A stretch of 64,000 nucleotides of DNA, taken from positions 1 through 64,000 of the forward strand of contig JAPEVC010000062.1 in the NCBI GenBank assembly GCA_027946555.1. Direction: 5' to 3'. Source of the stretch: Gnomoniopsis sp. IMI 355080. Its lineage: Eukaryota; Ascomycota; Sordariomycetes; Diaporthales; Gnomoniaceae. The notes below the pieces were generated by a model that was not told the origin of the DNA, did not search any database, and saw only the letters and a program-made list of their open reading frames with translations. Below are positions 33,430 through 43,009 of this stretch, piece by piece (positions within the stretch are counted from its first letter, which is position 1; the number at the start of each line of letters is the position of its first letter). The position numbers and the translations under genes were made by a program.

Positions 33430-33663
33430 ATGCAGTTCTTCAGCCTCGTTACTCTCTTCGCCCTTGTTGCCGCATCAAGTGCGGCATACACAGGTCCCTG
33501 TACGGCCAAGGCTTGCGGTGCGACTGGCGAAGCATGTGGCGCAGGAATACTCTGCGTACCCTACCCAACATTCGACCCTGCTGAGCGCGAAGGCTGTACA
33601 TGCAGCGGTAAGTCCAAATCCTCTTCACTGATGTTTTCGTATTGCTAATGTGTAGGTGCCTGA
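33430..33663 (+). CDS. Small secreted cysteine-rich protein (61 residues)
   Basis: Exon 1 (33430-33607) ends at a GTAAGT donor and exon 2 (33656-33663) adds two codons and a stop, giving 61 residues; without the intron the frame would run on to 72. Residues 1-~19 are a signal peptide (FSLVTLFALVAASSA). The mature peptide of ~42 residues has six cysteines (24, 29, 36, 42, 56, 58), enough for three disulfides, with a PTFDPAEREGCTCSGA C terminus. Six-cysteine secreted peptides of this size in fungi are often antimicrobial or host-interaction proteins, but I do not recognise a named family and assign no activity. A TATA box and a pyrimidine/AC-rich leader support real expression. The tiny exon makes it easy for gene callers to miss. 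Confidence 0.72.
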
Positions 33664-34857
33664 AATTTAGAAGTTTGAGCTGGGAAGGGAGTTCGGAACC
33701 ATATATGAATTTTTTTGTGAGAGCGTTATAGCATATTCGTAAGACCTGGGATTGATTCCACGAATACCTAAGTACAGATTGGGGGTTTGGGTGCATTGGG
33801 AAACAGCTTGCGATTGTAGAGAAGATATCAAGTCTTTTCACGTCATTGCGTATCTTCAGTAATACTGATCAGACCCTAAAGTCCCAAGAGCTTTTTGCCA
33901 CAGGAGCCAGGAGAGCACTAGATAAGCTATTGTTGACGAGCCAATTTCCCCCCCCCCCCCATTCAGAGCTTGTTAGGATGTAGTTTTCTAGACCGTTGAA
34001 AATGGGTTTGTAATGTATTTTCCAAAACAAAAGGTGCACCTCCAAAATCACTGGTGCTAAACCTCAGTGAGTGCTCGCTGACGCCCAGAGTCGGAAGGGA
34101 GTCAGAAACTTTGTACATGATCACACAAATCGTGTCCGCCTCGAACAAAGCTGTCATCATCATTAGGTCAAGTCCAGGCGGTCCTTTGCTAATACTTAGA
34201 ATGGCTCAAGATTCCGCTACAAGGATTGATAATGAGGCTTTTGGCAAACAACTGGACTTTACACCTATAGGCCGTGTCACGTAGACCGGAATGCCATTCA
34301 TCATAGTACGAACTAAGGAGTTCTTGGAGTTTCACTGCTTCAGAACTTTCATTCAGCTTCATAGTCAGAAACAGGTCAAACAGAACATGACGTCGCAACG
34401 AAAGCGGGCTAGTTACAGAATAAGCTTGCAGACGGGACAGCCAAGCGCACATTATCGTGCGCCAGTCTGCCTGGCCAAGATTCCATGGCAGTCTTTGGAT
34501 GCATCAAATGGTCAATTGTATATCTCGTTGCCCGGATGCTCTTGCCACAAAAGGCATGGGTTTCTTCCTGTCGCAGAAGCCACCCTGGACCCTCTCCACA
34601 AGCGGTGAGTATATGGCGCGCAGGTGGGCAAAGACCTCAGACTGCGGTCGCTTCTTGGGAGCAAACTTTGATGCACTGCGCCTCCAAGCATCCGAGGTCG
34701 CTTACACAGGTGACTGGGAACAATCAGCTCCTGCATGCCTCGATGCCATCTCCCGGGATATCCGCCCGAGTTTGTCTCCCTGTGCTCTTCGCGAGACCTC
34801 AGCAAGCCGCAAATTTCCGGGCGGGAGAGGCTTCTCAAAGCAGGCCTAACCTTACCA
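33664..34857. other. Intergenic, no convincing gene
   Basis: About 1.2 kb between the small secreted protein and the metallophosphoesterase 3' end. It has a 13-C homopolymer at 33948-33960. Overlapping ORFs of 105-152 codons at 34291-34943 look random and lack splice or domain support. Confidence 0.5.
33948..33960. repeat. Poly-C homopolymer
   Basis: Run of 13 C; such runs are prone to length error in assemblies. Confidence 0.9.
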
Positions 34858-35745
34858 TCAGCCCCATCTCCTCCATTGAGTCGGCGCTTTACCAGACTCT
34901 GGCTTGGGTGGTCCGGGAAGGATGTCCCTCAACAATGAATTAATATCCTTGCCCGACTTGATCACCTCGTCCCATTGCCTTGGATAGCCCAGGCTACACT
35001 CCTCGAACCTAACACCGTCCTTCCAATCCGTTCGTCGCACATGGAGATGGCCAGAGATGACCACTTGGGCGTTGAACCGCGTGTGCCAGTCTTCGGTCCT
35101 CTTGGTGCCACACCATAGACTGAACCTCGGCACCCGCGGTATGTGCACCAAGTCTTCCCTCAAAGGCCAGTGGTTGACGATAATCAGGGGGAGGTGCTTT
35201 TCCTGGGCAGCTTCTAGTTTTTTCTGGAACTTTTCGACCAGGACGTCAGACCATGCCTCACGAGAAGGATGCGGATCAGGGTGGAGAATGAACTCGTCAG
35301 TAGCAACGGTCTCGGCTTGCTCTGCCCATTTGATGGCCTCCTCTTTGGTCTTGAGGTGATCTGGGCGGAAGCTATAGTCGTAGAGGGTGAAAATGGGGGC
35401 GATCAAAACAGGTCCCCCCTCCCCTTCCCAGACGGAGAAGTCATCCTCGGGGGTTAGAACGCCATATTTCCGCGCGATGGCAACGCAATCCTCGTATTTT
35501 GCCTCGCCCCTCAATTCCGGCTGTGAGGCTGAGCCGAGGGTGTAGAGCTCATGATTTCCGGGGCACCAATAAACGGATTTGAAGCACTTGGTGGCAGTTG
35601 AGAAGGCCAGTTCGAGGTGTTCTGCTTTCTCGCCAAGATCGCCACACAGAATCAAGCCATCATCCAGGTGGAGGTCAAGTTCGGACCACAGTGTTCGGTT
35701 AGCTGGGTAGCTGAGGTGGAGATCTCCAATGGCGTAGAGGCGCAT
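34858..35745 (-). CDS. Calcineurin-like metallophosphoesterase
   Basis: Single exon, 295 residues, intact. Metal-binding signatures appear in order: GDLHLS (residues 7-12), LCGDLGEKAEH (~34-44), CPGNHELY (~61-68), IIVNHWPL (~189-196) and SGHLHVRR (~232-239). These match the D-x-H, GD-x2-E/G-D, GNHE, H and GH-x-H pattern of the family, so a di-metal centre should form. There is no signal peptide or membrane segment, suggesting a cytosolic phosphatase or phosphodiesterase; the substrate is unknown. It is divergent from the exonuclease/HRDC gene across about 520 bp. Confidence 0.9.
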   Translation of the reverse strand: MRLYAIGDLHLSYPANRTLWSELDLHLDDGLILCGDLGEKAEHLELAFSTATKCFKSVYWCPGNHELYTLGSASQPELRGEAKYEDCVAIARKYGVLTPEDDFSVWEGEGGPVLIAPIFTLYDYSFRPDHLKTKEEAIKWAEQAETVATDEFILHPDPHPSREAWSDVLVEKFQKKLEAAQEKHLPLIIVNHWPLREDLVHIPRVPRFSLWCGTKRTEDWHTRFNAQVVISGHLHVRRTDWKDGVRFEECSLGYPRQWDEVIKSGKDINSLLRDILPGPPKPESGKAPTQWRRWG

Positions 35746-36267
35746 TGTTGGCGAAGACTTTTGTTGAAAGGGAGAGATGATGCATCATTGCGATACTTAC
35801 TTGCTGTCAGCGTTAAGTGCGGTTTTGATCCCAGTCTCCCGGAAAGGGCCCGGCGCCGATAAATCAGGTTGTCCGCCGAACGCCGTGATGACTAATAAGC
35901 AGTCGCTGTTAGTGTTTCGCATGGCTCCTGTTGATGTCAACTATCAACAAACAACACACTCACACTACTCACGACATTCATCACGCTTGCCCTGGCCATT
36001 TGTTCAGCGATTGAAATTGGGTTCGAATCTGCCCAGCCCACTCGAATTTTACCCGGTCAATACTTCTAGTTCTTCATTCAGTCGAGAGCGCCGTCCTTAC
36101 TCACAAGTGCAAGCAGCCAAGAAAGGCAGCTTACATTGAGAGACTCTCTTTGCTTTTCCATATCAATCAAGATACGCGCTTCACAACCACGCCATGCTAT
36201 CCCTCAATCGCCACGCTCAAACCTCAAGGAAAAGTAGGATCTGTCGAAAGATCCAGGATTTCAGCAC
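35746..36267. promoter_or_regulatory. Shared divergent promoter region
   Basis: 522 bp between the metallophosphoesterase and WRN-type exonuclease genes. Many CAAC/ACAC steps, no definite element. An apparent GGTTCGAATC near 36024 resembles a tRNA B box but has no tRNA fold around it. Confidence 0.5.
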
Positions 36268-38559
36268 ATGACAGTCATAAGACTGGAATCAAAAATGGCT
36301 TCGACCTCGTCGAAAGAAATGGAATGGCCACGCGACTTCCGACTGGTCCCTTCTACTTCACCTCGTGCTAGGTTCTGGAGCCATGAAATGTACCGTGGTA
36401 AGCACAATGAGCCGGTGAGGATTCTCTACAGTCGAACGAAAATGCAGTCCGAGGAGATTGCACAGGAATTCCTCCAGGAGAGTGTGGTGGGATTCGACAT
36501 GGAATGGCCATGGCAAAACGCAGACCAAGCCACGGTGCCACTACAGCAGCGGATAGGTCTTATCCAGATTGCCAGTGAGGACAAAATCGCCCTTTTTCAC
36601 ATCGGCCTCCACGCAGGCCAGACAGCAAAAGATGTCTTGGCCCCTTCCCTCAGACAAATCATCGAATCCAACGACATAAGGAAAACAGGGGTTGGAGTCC
36701 TCAACGCCGACTTCTCGAGATTGCGCAGGTGGTTCGGCCTTAAGCCTCGTGGCGCTCTCGAGCTCAGCCATTTCCACAATCTCGTTACCTACGGAAGCTG
36801 GCAACCTGGCAAAGTCACAACAAAGATGAAAGCATTGAGCAAACTGGTTGATGAGCATTTGGGGCTTCCACTTTACAAGGGAAAGGTCCGCACGAGCAAC
36901 TGGAGCCGGCCGTTGAATAAGGCGCAGATACTATATGCCGCAGCTGATGCTTATGCTGGCGTGATGTTGTACCATTGCATGAATGCGAAAAGGCTCGCCA
37001 TGGACCCGGTTCCTCCATTGCCGATCAATGCAGAGATATACCTACCGATGAGATCGGGCATGGGATCTATCATATCTTTGCGACTTGAGTCATCGAGTGA
37101 GAACACCAACGGTATCTCTGCTGTCGAATTCTATGAGAAGTCAACGGCAGAGCAATCTTTGCGTGGAGAGGTCGACTCACATCTCGCAGATAGCGCAGAG
37201 AAAGACGTAGAAGGTGAAGGGGAGGAAGAGCAAGAAGAGGAGATATTGGCAGGTACAGACTCTAGGCCACCAGGCGACCACGTTATGTCCACTGCTCCCT
37301 CACTCCGCCCTACAGATTCCAAAAGGCAGTTGGCGTCCCGTAACGAGGGGGGTCTCGACCTGGTTCTGGTCGGTCGACGAGGGAAACATATGATTCTAGA
37401 GCAACGGGACAATGGTGCGACCGTCAAGGTTCCGGAACCTCGTCGAACAGATCAGCCACCGCCAAGGCACATCAGCGCGACTGTGTGTAAAACCAGCAGA
37501 TACCACGAGACCAGCTATGAGGTATCCAGGCATAAACCCAACGATTCGGAATCCACAAAAGTTCTCTTCCAACGGCTCAGCGCTCATCGAAAACGCATCG
37601 CTGAAGAACGCAAATGTTTGCCATTTGTCGTCGCCCACAATACTTTGCTCTCTGCCATCTCTGAGAAACGCCCCCAGAATGAACAAGAGCTGCGCCAGAT
37701 CAAGGGCATTGGCAAGGTGAAAGCCGAGATGTATGGTCCAGCATGGCTTGCCATCGTTCGAGATTTCCTTGAGGAGCCGGTGGTCGCCGCTGTCAGTGAT
37801 AAGCAAAAGACGGACTTGCAGCCGTCCTTACCCACCACACCGAATCCTCGCCGAACACAGACTTGTATAACAACGAACGCGTCAACCGATGGCCACAGAA
37901 AGACTCCTACTGTCTTACACACCGGAATCTCTTTCAAGATGGAAAATGCGACGCTCGAGGCGGCAGATCCGACAACGTTCGAGATCCACGATGACTCTTC
38001 GGCATTTGGAAGTCCCCTAAGATCGCCGTCTCCATCGACTCTGAAGCGGAAGAGGGAGCTCTTGGACTCTTCAAGTAAAAGCCAGGTCAAGCAACGTCCA
38101 GGGTTGCCACAGCCTGCACTCCATTCTCGCCGGCCAGTCGCGAATGCTACGCGGCAGCCGGATCTCCAAACAAGCACTACTTCGACACAACCCGCAAGAG
38201 ATGTACCGGTGTCGTTCTCGCCACAGAAAGAAGTTTCGTCCACTTTGCGAACTTATCCGCAGAATGCAGCCCCGAAACAGCTTTTCTCCCCCCATGAGGC
38301 AGCACGTGGGGTGGACCCCACCATGGCTAGGACCCAGGGCTCGATGAAAGCTCAAATCTTCCGGAACAAGTTGCTCGCCTTCAACAGACGGGTCACATCA
38401 ACATTTGTCCTCTCAGAGGACACGATTGAGCACATCGTCCGGAAGCCTCCAAAGACGGCGCAAGAAATGTTGCGGATTCCGAACATCTTGCCGTTTGCGA
38501 ACGCATGTGCTAGGCAAAATCAATGCCTGTTGACATTTATTCTCAAATCGACACAATAA
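36268..38559 (+). CDS. WRN/RNase D-type 3'-5' exonuclease with HRDC domain
   Basis: Single exon, 763 residues from ATG 36268; ATG 36295 is an alternative start. Residues ~55-235 form a DEDDy exonuclease domain: D77 and E79 in VGFDMEW, D148 in GVGVLNADFSRL, and Y223/D227 in YAAADAYAG, so the catalytic set is complete. Residues ~432-500 are an HRDC domain (LFQRLSAHRKRIAEER, LLSAISEKRPQNEQELRQI, KGIGKVKAEMYG). The last ~65 residues (AQIFRNKLLAFNRRV, PPKTAQEMLRIPNI) resemble a second, shorter HRDC unit. In between are disordered acidic and basic runs, including KRKRE. No RecQ helicase part is present, so it is likely a stand-alone nuclease for DNA or RNA 3' ends in genome maintenance; the exact substrate is not known. 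Confidence 0.88.
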   Translation: MTVIRLESKMASTSSKEMEWPRDFRLVPSTSPRARFWSHEMYRGKHNEPVRILYSRTKMQSEEIAQEFLQESVVGFDMEWPWQNADQATVPLQQRIGLIQIASEDKIALFHIGLHAGQTAKDVLAPSLRQIIESNDIRKTGVGVLNADFSRLRRWFGLKPRGALELSHFHNLVTYGSWQPGKVTTKMKALSKLVDEHLGLPLYKGKVRTSNWSRPLNKAQILYAAADAYAGVMLYHCMNAKRLAMDPVPPLPINAEIYLPMRSGMGSIISLRLESSSENTNGISAVEFYEKSTAEQSLRGEVDSHLADSAEKDVEGEGEEEQEEEILAGTDSRPPGDHVMSTAPSLRPTDSKRQLASRNEGGLDLVLVGRRGKHMILEQRDNGATVKVPEPRRTDQPPPRHISATVCKTSRYHETSYEVSRHKPNDSESTKVLFQRLSAHRKRIAEERKCLPFVVAHNTLLSAISEKRPQNEQELRQIKGIGKVKAEMYGPAWLAIVRDFLEEPVVAAVSDKQKTDLQPSLPTTPNPRRTQTCITTNASTDGHRKTPTVLHTGISFKMENATLEAADPTTFEIHDDSSAFGSPLRSPSPSTLKRKRELLDSSSKSQVKQRPGLPQPALHSRRPVANATRQPDLQTSTTSTQPARDVPVSFSPQKEVSSTLRTYPQNAAPKQLFSPHEAARGVDPTMARTQGSMKAQIFRNKLLAFNRRVTSTFVLSEDTIEHIVRKPPKTAQEMLRIPNILPFANACARQNQCLLTFILKSTQ

Positions 38560-39929
38560 ACAGCTGAGTCGTTCTTTCGATCTGTGGAGTCTGCTGGACA
38601 CTTCTAGAGCTGCATTGGAAAAGCATGACCACGATGATTGTAAGAATGTTGCAGGTTTTGCGTAATGCGGTTGCAGTACAACGTTCTCGAAGCAAGTGTT
38701 CCGTTGGAAGCGTACGTGACTGGCTGCAGCTGTGAACATCAAGCGCACTCCTCGTCCGAATGAACTCGAGGCGTCCATCTTATTCTAGTCTGAGACCGTT
38801 TGTGGACCACCGTTACGAATAGGCTCAGAGTCACGAAACTTCTTTCGATCTAATTCTCGTGGACGGTGTCAAGTGGTCGTGTGCAGGTTGCGACAGGAGA
38901 GTCCATATATACTCAGCTAAATCGTACGAGTCCCAAGTGAAAGCCAACAGTGGTCGTCCACGAGGGGCGCAATGTGAACAAAATCGCTCCTTGTGGAGGC
39001 TTTCCACAAAGTCGCAATCCTGATCCGGCAGTCGCAACATCGCTCCGTCTCTGTCAAACTTTATTGAGGCCACGGGCATGGCAGCTGGGTGACAAAGTTA
39101 TATGTAATTCAGGACTGGGACACGAAAAGTTCGTAGGTTTAGGCTGCATTCGGATACTCCTCTGGAAAAAAGGACAAGCAGTGGGTGTCCTCAATACAAA
39201 ATTGCCAAATGCTTGAACAATACTCGGCCACTCCGAGCTCGAGCCCAACGAGCCATCTTGCGCTGGTGCAAATCAAGACCTAGATCGAGCACCGAAGTCC
39301 GGCTGTCAGGGCGTCGATATTGATATCCAGGGGCCGCGATAGTGAGCTGATCGGAACAAAATCCTTGTGGATTGCCACTGGGATGCTCAGACTTTTAGTG
39401 GGTTTTGTCACGTCTTTTCCCGATGGCAATGAGAATTCTCGCCGGAATTTTAAGACTTGGCGCCGGTCAACCACGTATTACTACCACGTCACTCTCGAGC
39501 TCGCTTCTAGATCACGCCCTGTCAGGCCACAAAAACAACGAATGCAATGCAAATAAGTAAGGGCGAGAATGATCGTGCGGCTCAAATGTCGTTTGTGGAG
39601 CCTCACTACAGGGCTGCAGATGAGGCCAGTGGATGCAGTGGTCATCGAGACCCAACGGGACATCCCGAACACGCACGTCTGATACGGTCAACGGCCGTGA
39701 GTGAACGACCGTTAGTGCCCAGGTGGGGACGACGGACAGGGATTGCACCTGCTGCCCAGAGCATTATATATATACTCACTCACTTTTGGGACTACATGGT
39801 TAAACGACCCTCCCTCCTTTTTCGAGATCTTCATGATTTAACGAACTACACATCTTCCTCAGGCCCTGTGCCATCTCTCATCATTCGAAACCAAGACTGG
39901 ACTCATCTTCGTTCTTGTTGGAAATCAGT
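38560..39929. other. Intergenic, transporter promoter
   Basis: About 1.4 kb without a gene. The right end carries a TATATATATA run at 39765-39774, about 155 bp upstream of the transporter ATG. Confidence 0.5.
39765..39774 (+). promoter_or_regulatory. TATA-like element of transporter gene
   Basis: TATATATATA about 155 bp upstream of the ATG at 39930; position fits a core promoter. Confidence 0.4.
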
Positions 39930-41204
39930 ATGGAGCCCCAAGTCCGCCAATTCGATCCGGAGGAAAAGGTGCGAATGCACAAACCTGATGGCGCCGTGGA
40001 GCCCGGCCAACTTGCTCGTGAGCTTACACCACGGGCTCCTCTTGAGAGAATTCCTACGTACCTGCAGCCGTCGATATCTTTGAGGGAACGAATACGACAT
40101 TTCACCTTTGCATGGTACACGGTGACCATGTCGACAGGTGGAATTGCACTCGCGCTAGGTCTCACACCGCATCGCTTCAGGGGCCTCAACACAATAGGCC
40201 TGGTGGTATTTATTTTTGATCTGGTGTGCATCGTCGCCATCACAGCATGTCTAGTGTTGAGATTTCTGCTTTACCAAGACACTTTTCGAAGGACGCTCAC
40301 TCGCCCCAAAGAGGCCCTTTTCGTCTCGACCTTTTTTCTGTCCATCGCCGCGCTCTTGTCGAATGCCGAGCTGTACGGCAGTCTTTTCCTAAGCGACAAA
40401 GCACAGGAAGGCCTGGCAGTTTTCCTGAGGATAACCTACTGGCTCTACGTGGCCATTACTTTCCTCATGTCCATACTTCAGTACCAGCTCCTCTTCTCGG
40501 TCAAGGAACAGCGGCGCCTCACAGTCAATTCAATGACCCCGGCTTGGATCCTGCCCATCTTTCCCATCATGCTTGCCGGGACCATTGCCGCCTTTGACTC
40601 GCCGACCCAGACTCCCTCCCAAGCTCTCGCCATGATCTCCACAGGGGTCGCCGCCCAGGGCCTGGGTTTCCTCGTCTCCATCTTCATGTACGCCACCTAT
40701 CTCTCACGCCTGATGGTCTACGGGCTGCCTGCCCAGCGCCCAGGCATGTTCATTGCAGTAGGCCCGCCCAGCTTCACATGTGCTGCATTGATCGGCATGG
40801 CCAACGATGTGCCGCGAATCTTTGCTGCGCAGGTGCCTCTAGTCGAGGGTATGCTCAGCCCGGCCATTCTTGCGGACGGTGTTAGGCTCGCTGCCACATA
40901 CTGCGCGCTATTCCTCTGGGGACTGAGCTTCTGGTTCTTTGCGTCGGCGGTGTCAGCCACGGTGTCGGGCATGCCGGATCGCAAGTTCCACCTTTCCTGG
41001 TGGAGCTTCGTGTTCCCCAATGTTGGGTTCTGCATATCCACCATCCGCGTGGGAACGGTCTTTGGCAGTGAAGGGCTGCTCTGGTTTAGCACCGTGCTGA
41101 CGATTGTGTTGGTCATTGCGTGGCTCGTCATCGCGTGGCGTTGTGTAGTGGCTGTCATCCATAGGGAGATCGTGTGGCCTGGGCACGACGAAGATTCGGA
41201 TTGA
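39930..41204 (+). CDS. C4-dicarboxylate/malic acid transporter (TDT family, Mae1-like)
   Basis: Single exon, 424 residues from the ATG at 39930; a TTG frame extension upstream is not used. The N-terminal ~50 residues are cytosolic and polar; then about ten hydrophobic helices follow. The signature FTFAWYTVTMSTGGIALAL corresponds to the first helix of Mae1-type carriers, and PAWILPIFPIMLAGTIAA, GMFIAVGPPSFTCAALIGM and WWSFVFPNVGFCISTI are typical later segments. The tellurite-resistance/dicarboxylate transporter family includes yeast malate permease and sulfite exporter relatives; Mae1-like malate or succinate uptake at the plasma membrane is most likely. The acidic C-terminal tail ends in HDEDSD. 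Confidence 0.9.
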   Translation: MEPQVRQFDPEEKVRMHKPDGAVEPGQLARELTPRAPLERIPTYLQPSISLRERIRHFTFAWYTVTMSTGGIALALGLTPHRFRGLNTIGLVVFIFDLVCIVAITACLVLRFLLYQDTFRRTLTRPKEALFVSTFFLSIAALLSNAELYGSLFLSDKAQEGLAVFLRITYWLYVAITFLMSILQYQLLFSVKEQRRLTVNSMTPAWILPIFPIMLAGTIAAFDSPTQTPSQALAMISTGVAAQGLGFLVSIFMYATYLSRLMVYGLPAQRPGMFIAVGPPSFTCAALIGMANDVPRIFAAQVPLVEGMLSPAILADGVRLAATYCALFLWGLSFWFFASAVSATVSGMPDRKFHLSWWSFVFPNVGFCISTIRVGTVFGSEGLLWFSTVLTIVLVIAWLVIAWRCVVAVIHREIVWPGHDEDSD

Positions 41205-42458
41205 TTCGGATTGCAATAAGTTGAGACCATACACATTTCAAAAGGCACTGGCGTTCTATACGTAACGACCTAGGGTTGTGACTACAGTGCAGTGTGCGCT
41301 TTCCGAAGATCGCACCTCACAGTTTTGTGTGCGCCCTCTATCCGACAAGATGTTCAAGGCGCGGGCTCGGATGTGCTCAACGCCTTGCCTTAGCTTGCGA
41401 CGGCCAGGACTTGAGTCCCGCAATTTCGCCACGGCCTACACCTGAGTTTCCCGAACTTGCGCGAATGCTGGATCTAAAGCGAGAGGCTGTGCCAGACTAG
41501 CGACGTCTCAGCACCGCCCTCGACTATCTATCGACCTCCAGAGGTCCCTAGTTATGGGGTCCCTCAAGCTCAGGCACATACCTGCCGTGTTGTTGGCAAA
41601 AGCAAAGCTGTTGCTTAGCGGATCCGGGTTTGCTCCACGGGTTGAATTGAGCAGTCATTCTTTCCATTGGGGGGCTTGGAGACATAGTGTGAAAGTGACA
41701 GCGTCGACGACGACGACGACGATCAGAGCCTCAGTCATGATCGGGAAGAGACAATTCAGCCGATGGAATGGAGAAGGAGGACTGCGGCCGGTTGTCTTCT
41801 TCACAAAAGATGAAAATTAGGGCCTTTACCCAAAAGGGCACCAATACTATGCTAGTGTCGTCTCGTTGCATGGGCAGGTTTTAGGATGAAATTCAGTTGG
41901 CAGACTACTAGGGCTCGATGATCGGTACGACTTTGAGGCTGGTCTGAACTAGCAGAAAGTGCCATCCTATTATAGCCAGACACGAGCGCAAATCCACTTA
42001 CCTCTACCTATGCAGTGGCGAAGGGAGGGAGTCAACTAGCAACTTAGATTGGGTTCGATATATGCAAGAAACAAAAGTCGAGACGTATGACAGGAGGGTC
42101 AGACGAGGGTATTGACCGCGTGAATACGAAGCGAATGAATTTTTGTTCATTCTGTACAATGCCTCGCAATTATTAGAGATGGAAGAGGTATGCACTTCAA
42201 TTGAAAGAACTCTGACAAGGTCTATAATAAGAGCAAAGTAACCTGTTGTGAGATGTTCCGTGGAGACAGACTTGACGAGGGTTAGGGTATTTTAATAGAC
42301 TGGGTCCGGACGGGATCGACTGTGGCCCATAAACGCGTCTCTCGTCGACGCGTCGAGGGTCAAGAAACCATCGCGAGTGACGACATCATTCACAGTACAG
42401 AAAGATTTCCACCCACTCAAGCCTGTTCTTTTGCTTTCTCATTACGAGAGTATCAGAT
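41205..42458. other. Intergenic, no convincing gene
   Basis: About 1.25 kb in tandem arrangement. It contains a (CGA)6 tract at 41705-41722. The right end must be the promoter of the CENP-X gene. Confidence 0.5.
41705..41722. repeat. (CGA)6 microsatellite
   Basis: Perfect six-unit trinucleotide tract in intergenic DNA. Confidence 0.85.
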
Positions 42459-43009
42459 ATGCCGCCCAAGCATTCGACTACAGCATCTTCGCGTGGCCGC
42501 CCCGCCGGCTCCAAGAACAAAGCGTCCACATCCTCGCGCGCAAGCGCTGTCAGCAAGCCCAATGCAGCCGCCGCAAAAGCAAAGGGCAAAGGCAAACAGC
42601 GTGCCGAGGACATCGAATCTCCCGAGCCGCGTCGTGAAGAAGACGACGAAGATGAGTCTATGGAGGTCGATGAGCACCAAGTGGACGACGACGATGACGA
42701 GGAGGAACCTGAGAAGACCATCCCGCCCGATCTGTTGACTCGTATCTTGCACGAGTTTTTTGAAAAAGACGGCACGAGGATCACCAAGGATGCGAATAAT
42801 GCCATGGCCAAGTACATGGATGTATTCGTAAAGGAGGCTATCGCCAGAGCGGCGGCGGAGAGGACTGGAGGTTTCCTGGAGGTGAGTCATCTCATGGACC
42901 CATTACAATTCACTTTGTTATCCAAGATCGGGATATTGACGGTAGACTTGCACATCTCCAGGTCGAGGACCTTGAAAAGATTGCTCCACAGCTTCTGTTG
43001 GACTTGTGA
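42459..43009 (+). CDS. Centromere protein X / Mhf2 histone-fold protein
   Basis: Exons 42459-42881 and 42962-43009 give 156 residues. The C-terminal ~70 residues carry the CENP-X histone fold: PPDLLTRILHEFFEKDGTRI, DANNAMAKYMDVFVKEAIAR, AAAERTGGFLEVEDLEKIAP, ending QLLLDL. The second exon supplies the last helix, as in other fungal genes. CENP-X pairs with CENP-S (Mhf1) to form the MHF complex that binds DNA at kinetochores and helps Fanconi-type Fml1/FANCM at stalled forks. Residues 1-~85 are a basic then highly acidic disordered extension (SRGRPAGSKNK, AAKAKGKGKQ, EDDEDESMEVDE) not present in the minimal vertebrate protein. Confidence is high from the complete C-terminal match. Confidence 0.9.

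Noticed and set aside
34291..34943. Overlapping plus-strand ORFs of 105-152 codons
   Set aside because: No domain, no signal peptide, no splice continuity, and overlap with the metallophosphoesterase gene.
36015..36035. GGTTCGAATC resembling a tRNA B box
   Set aside because: No A box, acceptor stem or anticodon arm can be formed around it.
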